A stretch of 64,000 nt of DNA from JAEXZL01 sp049943125. GTDB taxonomy: Bacteria; Bacillota; Clostridia; Clostridiales; Clostridiaceae. The notes below the pieces were generated by a model. The model saw only the letters and a program-made list of their open reading frames with translations. It was not told the origin of the DNA and made no database searches. Position numbers and translations under genes: made by a program. The DNA is taken from assembly GCF_049943125.1 (NCBI RefSeq), contig NZ_CP188040.1, positions 2,976,001 to 3,040,000 on the forward strand, written 5' to 3'. Shown piece by piece: positions 7,363 through 15,082 of the stretch. The first letter of the stretch is position 1. The number at the start of each line of letters is the position of its first letter.

Positions 7363-8142
7363 ATGAAAAGAAACTTGCAAAAAATCTTAGTTCTTACAAT
7401 GCTATCAATTGCGACATTTATCTTTACAGCATGTGGAAGCTCCTCAAAAGGTGACGACAGTGGAGCAGATAAATCTTATGTTATTGCAACAGATACTACT
7501 TTTGCTCCTTTTGAATATACCGATGAGAATAATAAATTTGTTGGTATAGATGTGGACATACTTGCTGCTATAGCAGAGGATCAAGGCTTTAAGTATGAGC
7601 TTCAGCCTCTAGGCTTTGATGCATCTCTTACTGCAGTCCAAGCAGGGGAAGTAGATGCCATGATAGCTGGTATGAGTATAACTGATAAAAGAAAAGAAAC
7701 CTATGATTTTTCTGAAGCTTACTATGACAGTGGAGTGGTTGTAGCAGTAGCTGCTGATTCTGATTATACCTCCTATGAGGATTTAAAAGGTAAGACTGTT
7801 GCTGTGAAAAATGGTACTGAAGGAGCAACCTTCGCTGAATCAATTGAAAAGGAATATGAGCTTAAGCTTTCTTATTATGATGATTCTGCATATATGTATC
7901 AGGCAGTGCTAAATGGTGATGCTGCTGCTTGTGTAGAGGACTACCCTGTAATTGGCTACGGTATAGCACAAGGTAACGGGCTAAAAATGATTGGAGAAAT
8001 GGTTAAGGGCTCTTCTTATGGCTTTGCTGTTCTTAAGGGACAGAATGGAGAGCTTATAGATATGTTCAATGCTGGGCTTGAAAATATTATAAAGAACGGC
8101 ACCTACGATGAAATAATAAACAAGTATATTGCCGAAGAATAG
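7363..8142 (+). CDS. Amino acid ABC transporter, substrate-binding lipoprotein
   Basis: This 259-residue family 3 solute-binding protein is anchored outside the membrane and delivers an amino acid to the permease encoded next. The signal peptide ends in a lipobox with cysteine at residue 24 (FTAC). The mature protein begins the type 3 fold with YVIATDTTFAPFEY and continues with GIDVDILAAIAED and GMSITDKRKETYDFSEAYYDSG, all standard for polar amino acid or cystine binders. AGGAGG precedes the ATG. It is the first gene of a three-gene binding protein-permease-ATPase operon. The exact substrate cannot be read from sequence. Confidence 0.94.
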   Translation: MKRNLQKILVLTMLSIATFIFTACGSSSKGDDSGADKSYVIATDTTFAPFEYTDENNKFVGIDVDILAAIAEDQGFKYELQPLGFDASLTAVQAGEVDAMIAGMSITDKRKETYDFSEAYYDSGVVVAVAADSDYTSYEDLKGKTVAVKNGTEGATFAESIEKEYELKLSYYDDSAYMYQAVLNGDAAACVEDYPVIGYGIAQGNGLKMIGEMVKGSSYGFAVLKGQNGELIDMFNAGLENIIKNGTYDEIINKYIAEE

Positions 8143-8207
8143 GCAGATTCTTGTTACATATATATTGCTATCTAAGCTATGAAAAAATAGAGTGAGGGAG
8201 ATGAACT

Positions 8208-8888
8208 ATGAATTTTTATAAGGTTTTTACAGATATATACCCAATGCTGTTTGAAGGACTTGCGGTTACTCTTAAAGTTTCCCTTCTTTCTCTGTTCATA
8301 GCATTATTCTTAGGCTTTTTTTCCTGCATAATGGGTATTTCTACAATAAAACCACTGCAGTGGGTATCTAGACTATATATATGGATAATCAGAGGGACAC
8401 CATTTATCGTTCAGCTTTTTATAATTAAATATGGTATTCCACAGCTTATAAAGGGTATGGGCTATACGGATTTTAACTTTACGATATTTCAGGCAGCAGT
8501 AGCCACCCTGGCACTGAATGCCGGGGCATACATGTCGGAAATCTTCCGCGGAGGTATACAAGCTATAGACCCTGGCCAAATGGAAGCTGCCAGAAGCTTG
8601 GGTCTTCCTAAAAGTCGTGCTATGCTTAAGGTAATACTACCTCAGGCCTTTAAGATTTCCATACCTGCCTTAGGTAATCAATTTATAATAACCCTTAAGG
8701 ATTCTTCTCTTGCACAGGTTATAGGACTGCAGGAGCTTGTATATCAAGGGAAAATTTATGTAGGACGAACCTTCAAGAGCTTTGAAACCTATTTACTTGT
8801 AGGCTTTGTTTATCTTATTATAATAACTGTATTATCTTATATAATTAAGCAGACAGAAAGGAAAATGAATTATGGCAAAAAAAGTTAA
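8208..8888 (+). CDS. Amino acid ABC transporter, permease
   Basis: This 226-residue membrane protein of the HisM/GlnP type forms a homodimeric channel. It has an N-terminal ...GLAVTLKVSLLSL helix, the RGTPFIVQLF motif and the EAARSLGL coupling loop that contacts the ATPase. About five membrane segments are visible. GAGGGAG precedes the ATG. Its last codons overlap the start of the ATPase gene by 17 bases, so the two are likely translationally coupled. Confidence 0.94.
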   Translation: MNFYKVFTDIYPMLFEGLAVTLKVSLLSLFIALFLGFFSCIMGISTIKPLQWVSRLYIWIIRGTPFIVQLFIIKYGIPQLIKGMGYTDFNFTIFQAAVATLALNAGAYMSEIFRGGIQAIDPGQMEAARSLGLPKSRAMLKVILPQAFKISIPALGNQFIITLKDSSLAQVIGLQELVYQGKIYVGRTFKSFETYLLVGFVYLIIITVLSYIIKQTERKMNYGKKS

Positions 8889-9603
8889 GGTTACAAACCT
8901 TCACAAGTCCTTTGGTCAGCTTGAAGTACTTAGAGGAATTGATCTGGAGGTAGAAGAAGGAGAGGTAGTATGCCTTATAGGACCCTCTGGTTCTGGTAAG
9001 TCTACTTTCTTAAGATGTCTTAATCGGTTGGAGGAATCAACCTCAGGGGATATTTATGTAGATGGATACTGCATTTCAGATAGGAAAACAAATATTAACT
9101 CTGTAAGAGAAAATATTGGAATGGTGTTTCAGCAGTTTAATTTATTTCCTCATTTAACAGTGAAAAAGAATATTATGCTGGCACCAATAGATAGGAAAAA
9201 GCTTAATAAAGTACAAGCTGAAGAAAAAGCTATGGAGCTATTGACCAGGGTAGGCTTAGCTGAAAAGGCAGAAGCTTATCCAAGACAGCTTTCAGGTGGT
9301 CAGCAGCAGAGAGTTGCCATTGCAAGAGCCCTAGCCATGCAGCCGGATATTATGCTCTTTGATGAGCCCACTTCGGCTCTAGATCCGGAGATGGTAGGCG
9401 AGGTGCTTCAGGTTATGAAGGAGCTTGCCTTAGGAGGAATGACCATGGTGGTGGTTACCCATGAGATGGGCTTTGCTAGGGATGTTGGTGATAGAGTGAT
9501 ATTTATGTCTGATGGAGTCATAGTTGAAGAGGGGAAACCTGAGGATATCTTTACAAATCCAAAGGAATCAAGAACCAAAGAATTTTTAAATTGTATATTA
9601 TAA
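8872..9603 (+). CDS. Amino acid ABC transporter, ATP-binding protein
   Basis: This 243-residue ATPase powers the transporter from the cytoplasmic face. Walker A is GPSGSGKST, the Q-loop lies in FQQFNLF, the signature is LSGGQQQRV, Walker B and the D-loop are LFDEPTSALDP, and the switch histidine is in VVTHEMGF. Length and order match GlnQ/TcyC-type proteins. The start overlaps the permease gene and has AGAAAGGA upstream. A long palindromic terminator closes the operon. Confidence 0.95.
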   Translation: MAKKVKVTNLHKSFGQLEVLRGIDLEVEEGEVVCLIGPSGSGKSTFLRCLNRLEESTSGDIYVDGYCISDRKTNINSVRENIGMVFQQFNLFPHLTVKKNIMLAPIDRKKLNKVQAEEKAMELLTRVGLAEKAEAYPRQLSGGQQQRVAIARALAMQPDIMLFDEPTSALDPEMVGEVLQVMKELALGGMTMVVVTHEMGFARDVGDRVIFMSDGVIVEEGKPEDIFTNPKESRTKEFLNCIL

Positions 9604-9606
9604 ATA

Positions 9607-9636
9607 AAAGGGTAAATTCAATTGAATTTACCCTTT
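9607..9636. terminator. Bidirectional terminator, ABC operon / korAB
   Basis: This perfect 30-base palindrome has AAAGGGTAAATT arms and T-rich flanks, placed between two convergent operons. Confidence 0.85.
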
Positions 9637-9650
9637 AGTTTTATTAATCT

Positions 9651-10514
9651 TTATAGGAATTGATTGATGAATGGCTCTACATCCTTTGGAGACCATTTTC
9701 TGTCTGCAAGAACTTTTCCGCCAGCAAGGGTTGGATGAAGCTCATTGAAGGAAGGTCTACCTTCTTCCTTGTAGATAATTCCTAGAGGAATACCTTCATC
9801 TCCGAATTCAAAGGCCTTCTGAAGAGCTGCGGCCTTATTAGTTGGATCATAGGATTCATCAAGACGATAGCAGCGATCCTTATACCACTTAAAGGTATTA
9901 ACCTTGTTGAAGGAAATACATGGCTGCATAATATCAATTAAAGCATAGCCCTTATGATTTACCGCTGCCTTTATAAGCTCCTTTAAGCCTTCCTTATCAC
10001 CAGAGAAGCCTCTTGCAACAAAGGTAGCTCCTACAGTTATGGCTAAGGCTAATGGATGGATAGGCTCTGACTGAACTCCTTCAAACTGCATAGAGGTTTT
10101 TTGACCCTTAGCTGTAGTTGGGGAACCCTGTCCTTTTGTAAGTCCATAAATCTGATTGTTGTGAACAAGCTGAACTAAATCTACATTTCTTCTCATAGCA
10201 TGGATTAAGTGGTTACCACCTTCACCATAGCCATCTCCATCACCACCGGTGATAATGATCTTAAGATCGTTATTAACCATCTTAATAGCCTGAGCTGGAG
10301 GAAGTGATCTTCCGTGAAGGCCATTAAATACATTGGCTCTGATGTAGTGAGGTGTCTTAGCTGCCTGTCCTATACCAGAAACCATTACTAGATTTTCAGG
10401 TAAGATTTCCAGCTCTGCTGCTGCACCCTTTATTGCATCTAATATACCAAAGTTACCACAGCCTGGGCACCATTGGTTTTCATCGTTGGAATGATATAAT
10501 TTAAGATCTAACAT
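9651..10514 (-). CDS. korB: 2-oxoacid:ferredoxin oxidoreductase, beta subunit
   Basis: This is the thiamine diphosphate-binding subunit (287 residues) of an enzyme that oxidatively decarboxylates a 2-oxoacid to its acyl-CoA while reducing ferredoxin or flavodoxin. The N-terminal WCPGCGNFGI contains two of the iron-sulfur cluster cysteines. The TPP/Mg motif appears as GGDGDGYGEGGNH, followed by YGLTKGQGSPTT. The start codon lies within a few bases of the korA stop codon, with GAGGTG upstream, so the two are translated from one message. A 2-oxoglutarate or branched-chain substrate is the family norm. Pyruvate is less likely for this two-gene form. Confidence 0.92.
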   Translation of the reverse strand: MLDLKLYHSNDENQWCPGCGNFGILDAIKGAAAELEILPENLVMVSGIGQAAKTPHYIRANVFNGLHGRSLPPAQAIKMVNNDLKIIITGGDGDGYGEGGNHLIHAMRRNVDLVQLVHNNQIYGLTKGQGSPTTAKGQKTSMQFEGVQSEPIHPLALAITVGATFVARGFSGDKEGLKELIKAAVNHKGYALIDIMQPCISFNKVNTFKWYKDRCYRLDESYDPTNKAAALQKAFEFGDEGIPLGIIYKEEGRPSFNELHPTLAGGKVLADRKWSPKDVEPFINQFL

Positions 10515-10515
10515 C

Positions 10516-12189
10516 TTATAACACCTCGTTTCTTACTCTGCTGATGATTTCATTTCCACTAATCTGTCTTCCATCATACTTAAGAATGCTGTGATCCATA
10601 AGTATTCCTGTTTCCATGGAGATTAGCTTACCCAGCTGACCTGTAAAGTTCATTTCTACATTAACTATCTTTTTAGCTAGATCCTTGTATTTTCTAAGGT
10701 TCTTTTCTGGGAGAGGATAAAGATCTCCAAAGCTTAAAGCTCCAACCTTATGGCCTTCCTTATTTAATTCCTCAACAGCTTCTTTCATAGGACCGTAGGT
10801 TGAACCCCAGCCTACTAGAAGAATCTCAGGAGTTTCTGCTCCCATGTATTCAGGTTCTTCCATGGCTTCCTTCATAAGGATTGCTTTTCTCATTCTCTTT
10901 TCCATCATGGCATTTCTTTCTTCAGCGGATTCGATGATGTGACCTTCTTCATTATGCTCGTCACTATCAACAACTACAACCTGTCCAGCCGCTTTACCAG
11001 GAATCAATCTTGGAGAGATACCATTCTCTGTTATCTTAAATCTCTTATACACTTCACCTTCTGGAACTTCTCTTATAGCATCATCAACAATCTCAAGGTT
11101 ATCAAGGTTGTACTTAGGAATAGTAACATTACTATCTGCTAAATATTGATCAGTAAGAAGAAGTACCACTGTTTGATATTTTTCAGCTAAATTAAGAGCT
11201 CTAAAGCTTTGATAGAAAGCATCCTCTGCATTTCTAACGCTCATTACCATACGTGGGAATTCACCGTGAGAAGCAGTGAGCATAAAGCTTAAATCACTCT
11301 GCTCTGTTCTTGTAGGAAGTCCTGTAGCTGGTCCTGGTCTCTGGGAATCGGCAACAACTAATGGAAGCTCAGCTATTCCGCCCATTCCTAAGGCTTCAAC
11401 CATTAAGGAGAAACCACCACCGGAGCTACCTGTCATGGCTCTTGCACCAGCATAGGAAGCACCAAGGGCCATATTGATAGCAGCTATTTCATCTTCAGCC
11501 TGCTCTACTACGATACCAGCCTTTACCTGATTCTTAGACAGGTAGGTCATGATTGAGGTAGCAGGAGTCATAGGGTATGCTGAATAGTAGGATACACCAC
11601 CAGCAAGAGCACCTAAGGCTATGGCATTATTACCATTGATTAATATATAATCCTTATTAACACCTTTTCCTACGTTATGCTTTGTTTCAACAAGGTCATA
11701 ACCAGCTAAAAAGGCCTTTTTATTAGCTTCCTTTACTTCTTCCTTGAACTTAGGGCTTATAAAGGAGAATTGTTCATCATAATGAATACCGAAGTACTTC
11801 ACAACGGCACCAGCAGCAACAACACCTACAACGATAGGCATCTTAAGCTCTCTGGCAATTTTAATAAGTCCAAGGCTCTTAAATCTTTTATCATCACTAT
11901 TTAAAGATTCATCTGCAATTATTACTCCATCTTCCTTTAATCTTGGTAGGTGGAAGTTTACGGTGTCCTGATTAAGGGCAACAATTAAATCCAGCTCTTC
12001 AGTGTGGCTGTATATAGGCTCATCGCCAAATCTGATTTGAATAAAGCTGTGTCCGCCTCTTACTCTGGACATGACGTCTCTAGTGGAATGAACATAAAAA
12101 CCACTTCTGTTTAATATTTTTTCTAATGTGGTAGCAATAGTGTCCATACCTTGGCCTGCTGCACCACCTATTAATAAATTGTATTTCAT
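10516..12189 (-). CDS. korA: 2-oxoacid:ferredoxin oxidoreductase, fused gamma-alpha subunit
   Basis: The 557-residue protein fuses the gamma domain (about residues 1-190, starting with GGAAGQGMDTIA and RGGHSFIQIRFG) to the alpha or pyrimidine-binding domain (from about 195, with YPMTPATSIMTYL, EQAEDEIAAINMALGASYAGARAMTGSSGGGF). It forms the complete enzyme with KorB. GAGGTG lies at good spacing from the ATG at 12189. The minus-strand promoter is TTGACT-17-TATAAT (12235-12263), overlapped by a Fur-type box, so expression is probably linked to iron. This makes sense for an iron-sulfur enzyme that depends on ferredoxin. Confidence 0.92.
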   Translation of the reverse strand: MKYNLLIGGAAGQGMDTIATTLEKILNRSGFYVHSTRDVMSRVRGGHSFIQIRFGDEPIYSHTEELDLIVALNQDTVNFHLPRLKEDGVIIADESLNSDDKRFKSLGLIKIARELKMPIVVGVVAAGAVVKYFGIHYDEQFSFISPKFKEEVKEANKKAFLAGYDLVETKHNVGKGVNKDYILINGNNAIALGALAGGVSYYSAYPMTPATSIMTYLSKNQVKAGIVVEQAEDEIAAINMALGASYAGARAMTGSSGGGFSLMVEALGMGGIAELPLVVADSQRPGPATGLPTRTEQSDLSFMLTASHGEFPRMVMSVRNAEDAFYQSFRALNLAEKYQTVVLLLTDQYLADSNVTIPKYNLDNLEIVDDAIREVPEGEVYKRFKITENGISPRLIPGKAAGQVVVVDSDEHNEEGHIIESAEERNAMMEKRMRKAILMKEAMEEPEYMGAETPEILLVGWGSTYGPMKEAVEELNKEGHKVGALSFGDLYPLPEKNLRKYKDLAKKIVNVEMNFTGQLGKLISMETGILMDHSILKYDGRQISGNEIISRVRNEVL

Positions 12190-12234
12190 CTAATACACCT
12201 CTATTCAGATATTCATTCTGTTAGCACCAATAAA

Positions 12235-12275
12235 ATTATATATTGATAATAAACATTAGTCAATAATAATTATCA
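12235..12275 (-). promoter_or_regulatory. korAB promoter with Fur-type boxes
   Basis: On the minus strand TTGACT (forward 12258-12263) and TATAAT (forward 12235-12240) are 17 bases apart. Directly upstream and overlapping the -35, minus-strand TGATAATTATTATTG (forward 12261-12275) matches the Fur 7-1-7 consensus at 12 of 14 positions. A second, weaker half-site match ending TTATTATCA lies within the spacer. Confidence 0.65.
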
Positions 12276-12299
12276 ATTAGTAATTAATAAAAAGTAAAT

Positions 12300-13265
12300 C
12301 TAGTCAAATAATTCTTTATAATTTCCGCCGTATTCTATTCCGGCTTTCATGCCCGTGTCTTCAGCTAAAATTTTTCCGGTACTCTTTTCCTTTAAGGTGA
12401 CCCTTATTTCTGACACTATACTTTCTAAAACATCAGGCTTCATAGCCTCTCCGTCTGGGCTGTGAAGCAGGAGAAAATCCTCATCTTTAGAATTAGGCTC
12501 AATAATCAGCTCATAATTCCTGTTAGTTAATCTAAAGGATAAGCTATCTTCTCCTTTAGTAATGGTCAGCTTACTTCTTTTCATGGTGGTGAAGGTGATT
12601 ACTTCATCTTTATAGCGAAAAGCGGCTAGGAAGCCTCTAAAGCTATATATAGGGAAGGGGATGTGAGCTATGGAGCAGGTTAATGCCAGGTCTTTCTGTG
12701 AGAAGGTATTACATTGAAACCAGAACCAGGAATAAGGGAACTTTTTGCCCCAATTTTTTTCAATGTATATCTTTGAATTAGTAAGCTTATATTCCTTTTC
12801 ATTGATTAGTATAGTTCCAGAAGCATATCCATCTATAGCTGAGACCTGGCTGTAGCATTCCATGAAGGTAAGATAGTTATAAAATCCCATACTTCCCGGA
12901 TTTATATGGCTATCGGGCCATCTCACAATGTTATTGAACTGTAGATCCAAAGCTATAGACTGCTCTTTATCTTGAAGATTAATTTTTATTCCTTCTAAAG
13001 AAAAGTAGTTGCCGGCAATGTTTATGTTAAAGGCTTTATCAGAGGAGATGAAATCCTTATGTGAGAAGGTGAAGTACTTAAAGGATTTACTTGCGCCATT
13101 AACATATTGTATAAAGGAATGTTGATTCTTGCCTTTTATTATCCCAGGAATTAAAGCAATAGAGAGGTCTTCTTTAGTATCGGTTAATTTAAAATACCAA
13201 CCTTCAAAAAAATAATTATGTTTGTTTTTTCCGTGATATAAGTCAGGGTTAAGTATGCTATTCAT
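12300..13265 (-). CDS. Tocopherol cyclase-like protein
   Basis: This 321-residue soluble protein resembles the tocopherol cyclase family. The recognisable marks are FFEGWYFK at about residues 20-27, KGKNQHSFIQY, the central EKNWGKKFPYSWFWFQC and a C-terminal YGG segment. No signal peptide or membrane segment is seen. Plant members close the chromanol ring of vitamin E, but clostridia do not make tocopherols, so the substrate here must differ and is unknown. The start codon follows CGGAGGAG. The promoter carries the best-placed Fur-type box in the window, suggesting a response to iron limitation. It is a single-gene unit. Confidence 0.75.
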   Translation of the reverse strand: MNSILNPDLYHGKNKHNYFFEGWYFKLTDTKEDLSIALIPGIIKGKNQHSFIQYVNGASKSFKYFTFSHKDFISSDKAFNINIAGNYFSLEGIKINLQDKEQSIALDLQFNNIVRWPDSHINPGSMGFYNYLTFMECYSQVSAIDGYASGTILINEKEYKLTNSKIYIEKNWGKKFPYSWFWFQCNTFSQKDLALTCSIAHIPFPIYSFRGFLAAFRYKDEVITFTTMKRSKLTITKGEDSLSFRLTNRNYELIIEPNSKDEDFLLLHSPDGEAMKPDVLESIVSEIRVTLKEKSTGKILAEDTGMKAGIEYGGNYKELFD

Positions 13266-13303
13266 CCATTTCTCCTCCGTTACTTACTATATTAAACTAA
13301 TAA

Positions 13304-13318
13304 TGATAATTATTAACA
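13304..13318. promoter_or_regulatory. Fur-type box in the promoter of the tocopherol cyclase-like gene
   Basis: TGATAATTATTAACA matches TGATAATNATTATCA at 13 of 14 defined positions. It lies inside the 17-base spacer of a minus-strand promoter (TTGTTA, then TTTAAT) about 40 bases upstream of the start codon. Confidence 0.6.
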
Positions 13319-13424
13319 AATAAACCGTTAATACTCTATAAATAAATTGTAAATATTGAGAAATAATAGCTATAAGATAAATTGTTGAGGCTAGTAGCTA
13401 ATTTAATCCATATAGAATATATGT

Positions 13425-13430
13425 TATAAT
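13425..13430 (+). promoter_or_regulatory. Extended -10 promoter of the small membrane protein gene
   Basis: TGTTATAAT is a full extended -10 element located 35 bases before the ATG at 13465. The -35 region is weak (TTTAAT). Confidence 0.45.
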
Positions 13431-13464
13431 GACTCTAAAGCAACTAATGAAATGAGGTTAGAAA

Positions 13465-13734
13465 ATGTATTTTAATAATATTATTTACACAATAATTGCT
13501 GTTTTAATTATAGTGGCATTGATTAATTTTGCCTTCTGGCTTCTGCCCTATGCACTGATTGCTTTTGCTGTTTTTTGGTTATATAAAAGACTCTTTAGTG
13601 GCAGAGGAAGTGGAAAGAATAATAGAAATAATGAGCCTTTTCAGAGAAATAACACACATAGAAGTAATACGGAGAATAGAGAAGAGCCTTCAAAAAAAGT
13701 AATAGATGTAGATTATGAAGAGGTGGATGATTAA
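13465..13734 (+). CDS. Small membrane protein of unknown function
   Basis: The 89-residue product has a long hydrophobic N-terminal half (about residues 7-45, enough for two close membrane passes). It is followed by a basic, asparagine-rich and glutamate-rich hydrophilic tail ending in VIDVDYEEVDD. GAGGTTAG precedes the ATG and an extended -10 promoter lies upstream, so it is likely a real gene. I do not recognise a family. The acidic VDYEEVDD ending is reminiscent of small YtxH-like or DUF-type envelope proteins, but no function can be assigned. Confidence 0.6.
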   Translation: MYFNNIIYTIIAVLIIVALINFAFWLLPYALIAFAVFWLYKRLFSGRGSGKNNRNNEPFQRNNTHRSNTENREEPSKKVIDVDYEEVDD

Positions 13735-13743
13735 TATCCACCT

Positions 13744-14898
13744 CTAATAATTTATTTTTATAAAGTAAAAACCGATATTTTTATTACCCCAGCCAAGGTC
13801 AAAGGGAACCTTGAATCTATCGGTGGTGTGAGAATTTATAAGAGGATACCCCTGGCTGTCAAAGCCTGTTACTATGGCAAAGTGATCTATATCGCCACCC
13901 TTTGAATAGCATATTACATCTCCATAATTAAGCTTCGAAAAAATACTGTTTCCACTGGAGTCAATTGAGAGTAAATCCTTATATTCACCTTTTTTTATTA
14001 AGCTGCCTTTACCAGAATAGAGTAGATAATTTTTGAAGGCATCGGCATTGACCCAGGCTGGGCTTCCTTCTGATTGGCCATATTTAGTCCTTGTGCTGCT
14101 CCAGCCTCCCCAGTGCGGGAGACCTGCTCCTTCCTCCTTATCTCCAAGACACTGAGAAACATAGTTAGTGCAGTTTCCTCCGGCTCCTGTATAATTTTTA
14201 TACTTTTTATTGTATCTATCCTCAAAGCTACTAGCCCAGGGAATGCCGCAATATTTATTTGCGTAGGAAACGGCTTTTTTTCTACGAAGCTCTGCTTCGT
14301 TGTCTCCCAGTTCATCTATACTTACTCTGCTTTCTAAGGGAAGAGTATAAATCCTATCTATTGGAGAATCTATATTTTTTATTTCTGCAGAAATACTCTT
14401 TAGGGCATCCTCAAAGCAGTCTGTGTACCAATCCCAATTTATTATCCATTGATAGTCTCGTTTTATTAAATCAACATTATGTATAAGACCTACACCAAAA
14501 ACATTCTCTATTTCTCTATTTTCCTTATATACATAAGTAAATTTATAGTATTCATTGGCTAGAACCTTTGCCTTATCACCGCTGCCCGTTACTTTTCTAA
14601 AATGAAGCTCTGAGGAGATATCCTTAAACTCTATGCCCCTTTCATCGGCCCATTTTCGCAGGTACTTTATCCTTCTAACCTCGTGGTCTAGAGCCCAACC
14701 TCCATAGCGTGTTTGTGAGTTGAAAAACTGTGGGAGGTCAGTGATATTACCCTGAATAAACATGTTATTCCTCTCCATATAAATTAGTTCTAAGGCATTT
14801 TTTACTTGTTCTATTTCACTGTCCTCTAGGGAAAAAGCCTTTATAGAGCAGGATAGAAATATTATGGAAGTTAATATAATTATTTTAAAAGCTTTCAT
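13744..14898 (-). CDS. Secreted amidase-like (Amidase_6) domain protein
   Basis: This 384-residue exported protein has a signal peptide (about residues 1-23, ending near KAFS). The N-terminal half (about 25-200) is of unassigned fold. The C-terminal half resembles the putative amidase domain of the NlpC/P60-like superfamily. It shows YANKYCGIPWAS, the likely nucleophile cysteine in GGNCTNYVSQCL, the likely histidine in DHFAIVTG, and NSHT near the end. The lack of a repeat or wall anchor suggests release or loose wall association. A role in cell wall or spore cortex processing is plausible but unproven. AAGGTGATG precedes the start. Clostridia often carry several paralogues. Confidence 0.72.
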   Translation of the reverse strand: MKAFKIIILTSIIFLSCSIKAFSLEDSEIEQVKNALELIYMERNNMFIQGNITDLPQFFNSQTRYGGWALDHEVRRIKYLRKWADERGIEFKDISSELHFRKVTGSGDKAKVLANEYYKFTYVYKENREIENVFGVGLIHNVDLIKRDYQWIINWDWYTDCFEDALKSISAEIKNIDSPIDRIYTLPLESRVSIDELGDNEAELRRKKAVSYANKYCGIPWASSFEDRYNKKYKNYTGAGGNCTNYVSQCLGDKEEGAGLPHWGGWSSTRTKYGQSEGSPAWVNADAFKNYLLYSGKGSLIKKGEYKDLLSIDSSGNSIFSKLNYGDVICYSKGGDIDHFAIVTGFDSQGYPLINSHTTDRFKVPFDLGWGNKNIGFYFIKINY

Positions 14899-15023
14899 AG
14901 CATCACCTTTACTCTCTATTTAACATACCTTAGTATTCCTAGAAATTGGTTAGATTACACAGGGAAAAATGAGGAATAATTATTAATGTAGGATGTATTT
15001 ATCCTTGTGAGATAGGAAAAATG

Positions 15024-15051
15024 TTGCAATTGATAATTATTATTATATAAT
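15024..15051 (+). promoter_or_regulatory. pepA promoter with embedded Fur-type box
   Basis: TTGCAA (15024-15029) and TATAAT (15046-15051) flank a 16-base spacer. Positions 15031-15045 within it read TGATAATTATTATTA, matching the Fur 7-1-7 consensus at 13 of 14 positions. Confidence 0.65.
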
Positions 15052-15082
15052 TAGATATAAAGATTTTGATGAGGTGATATTA

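Noticed and set aside
14074..14486. Plus-strand reading frames across the secreted amidase-like gene
   Set aside because: They lie wholly within the minus-strand gene in other frames, lack ribosome binding sites and have unlike codon use. They are shadows.
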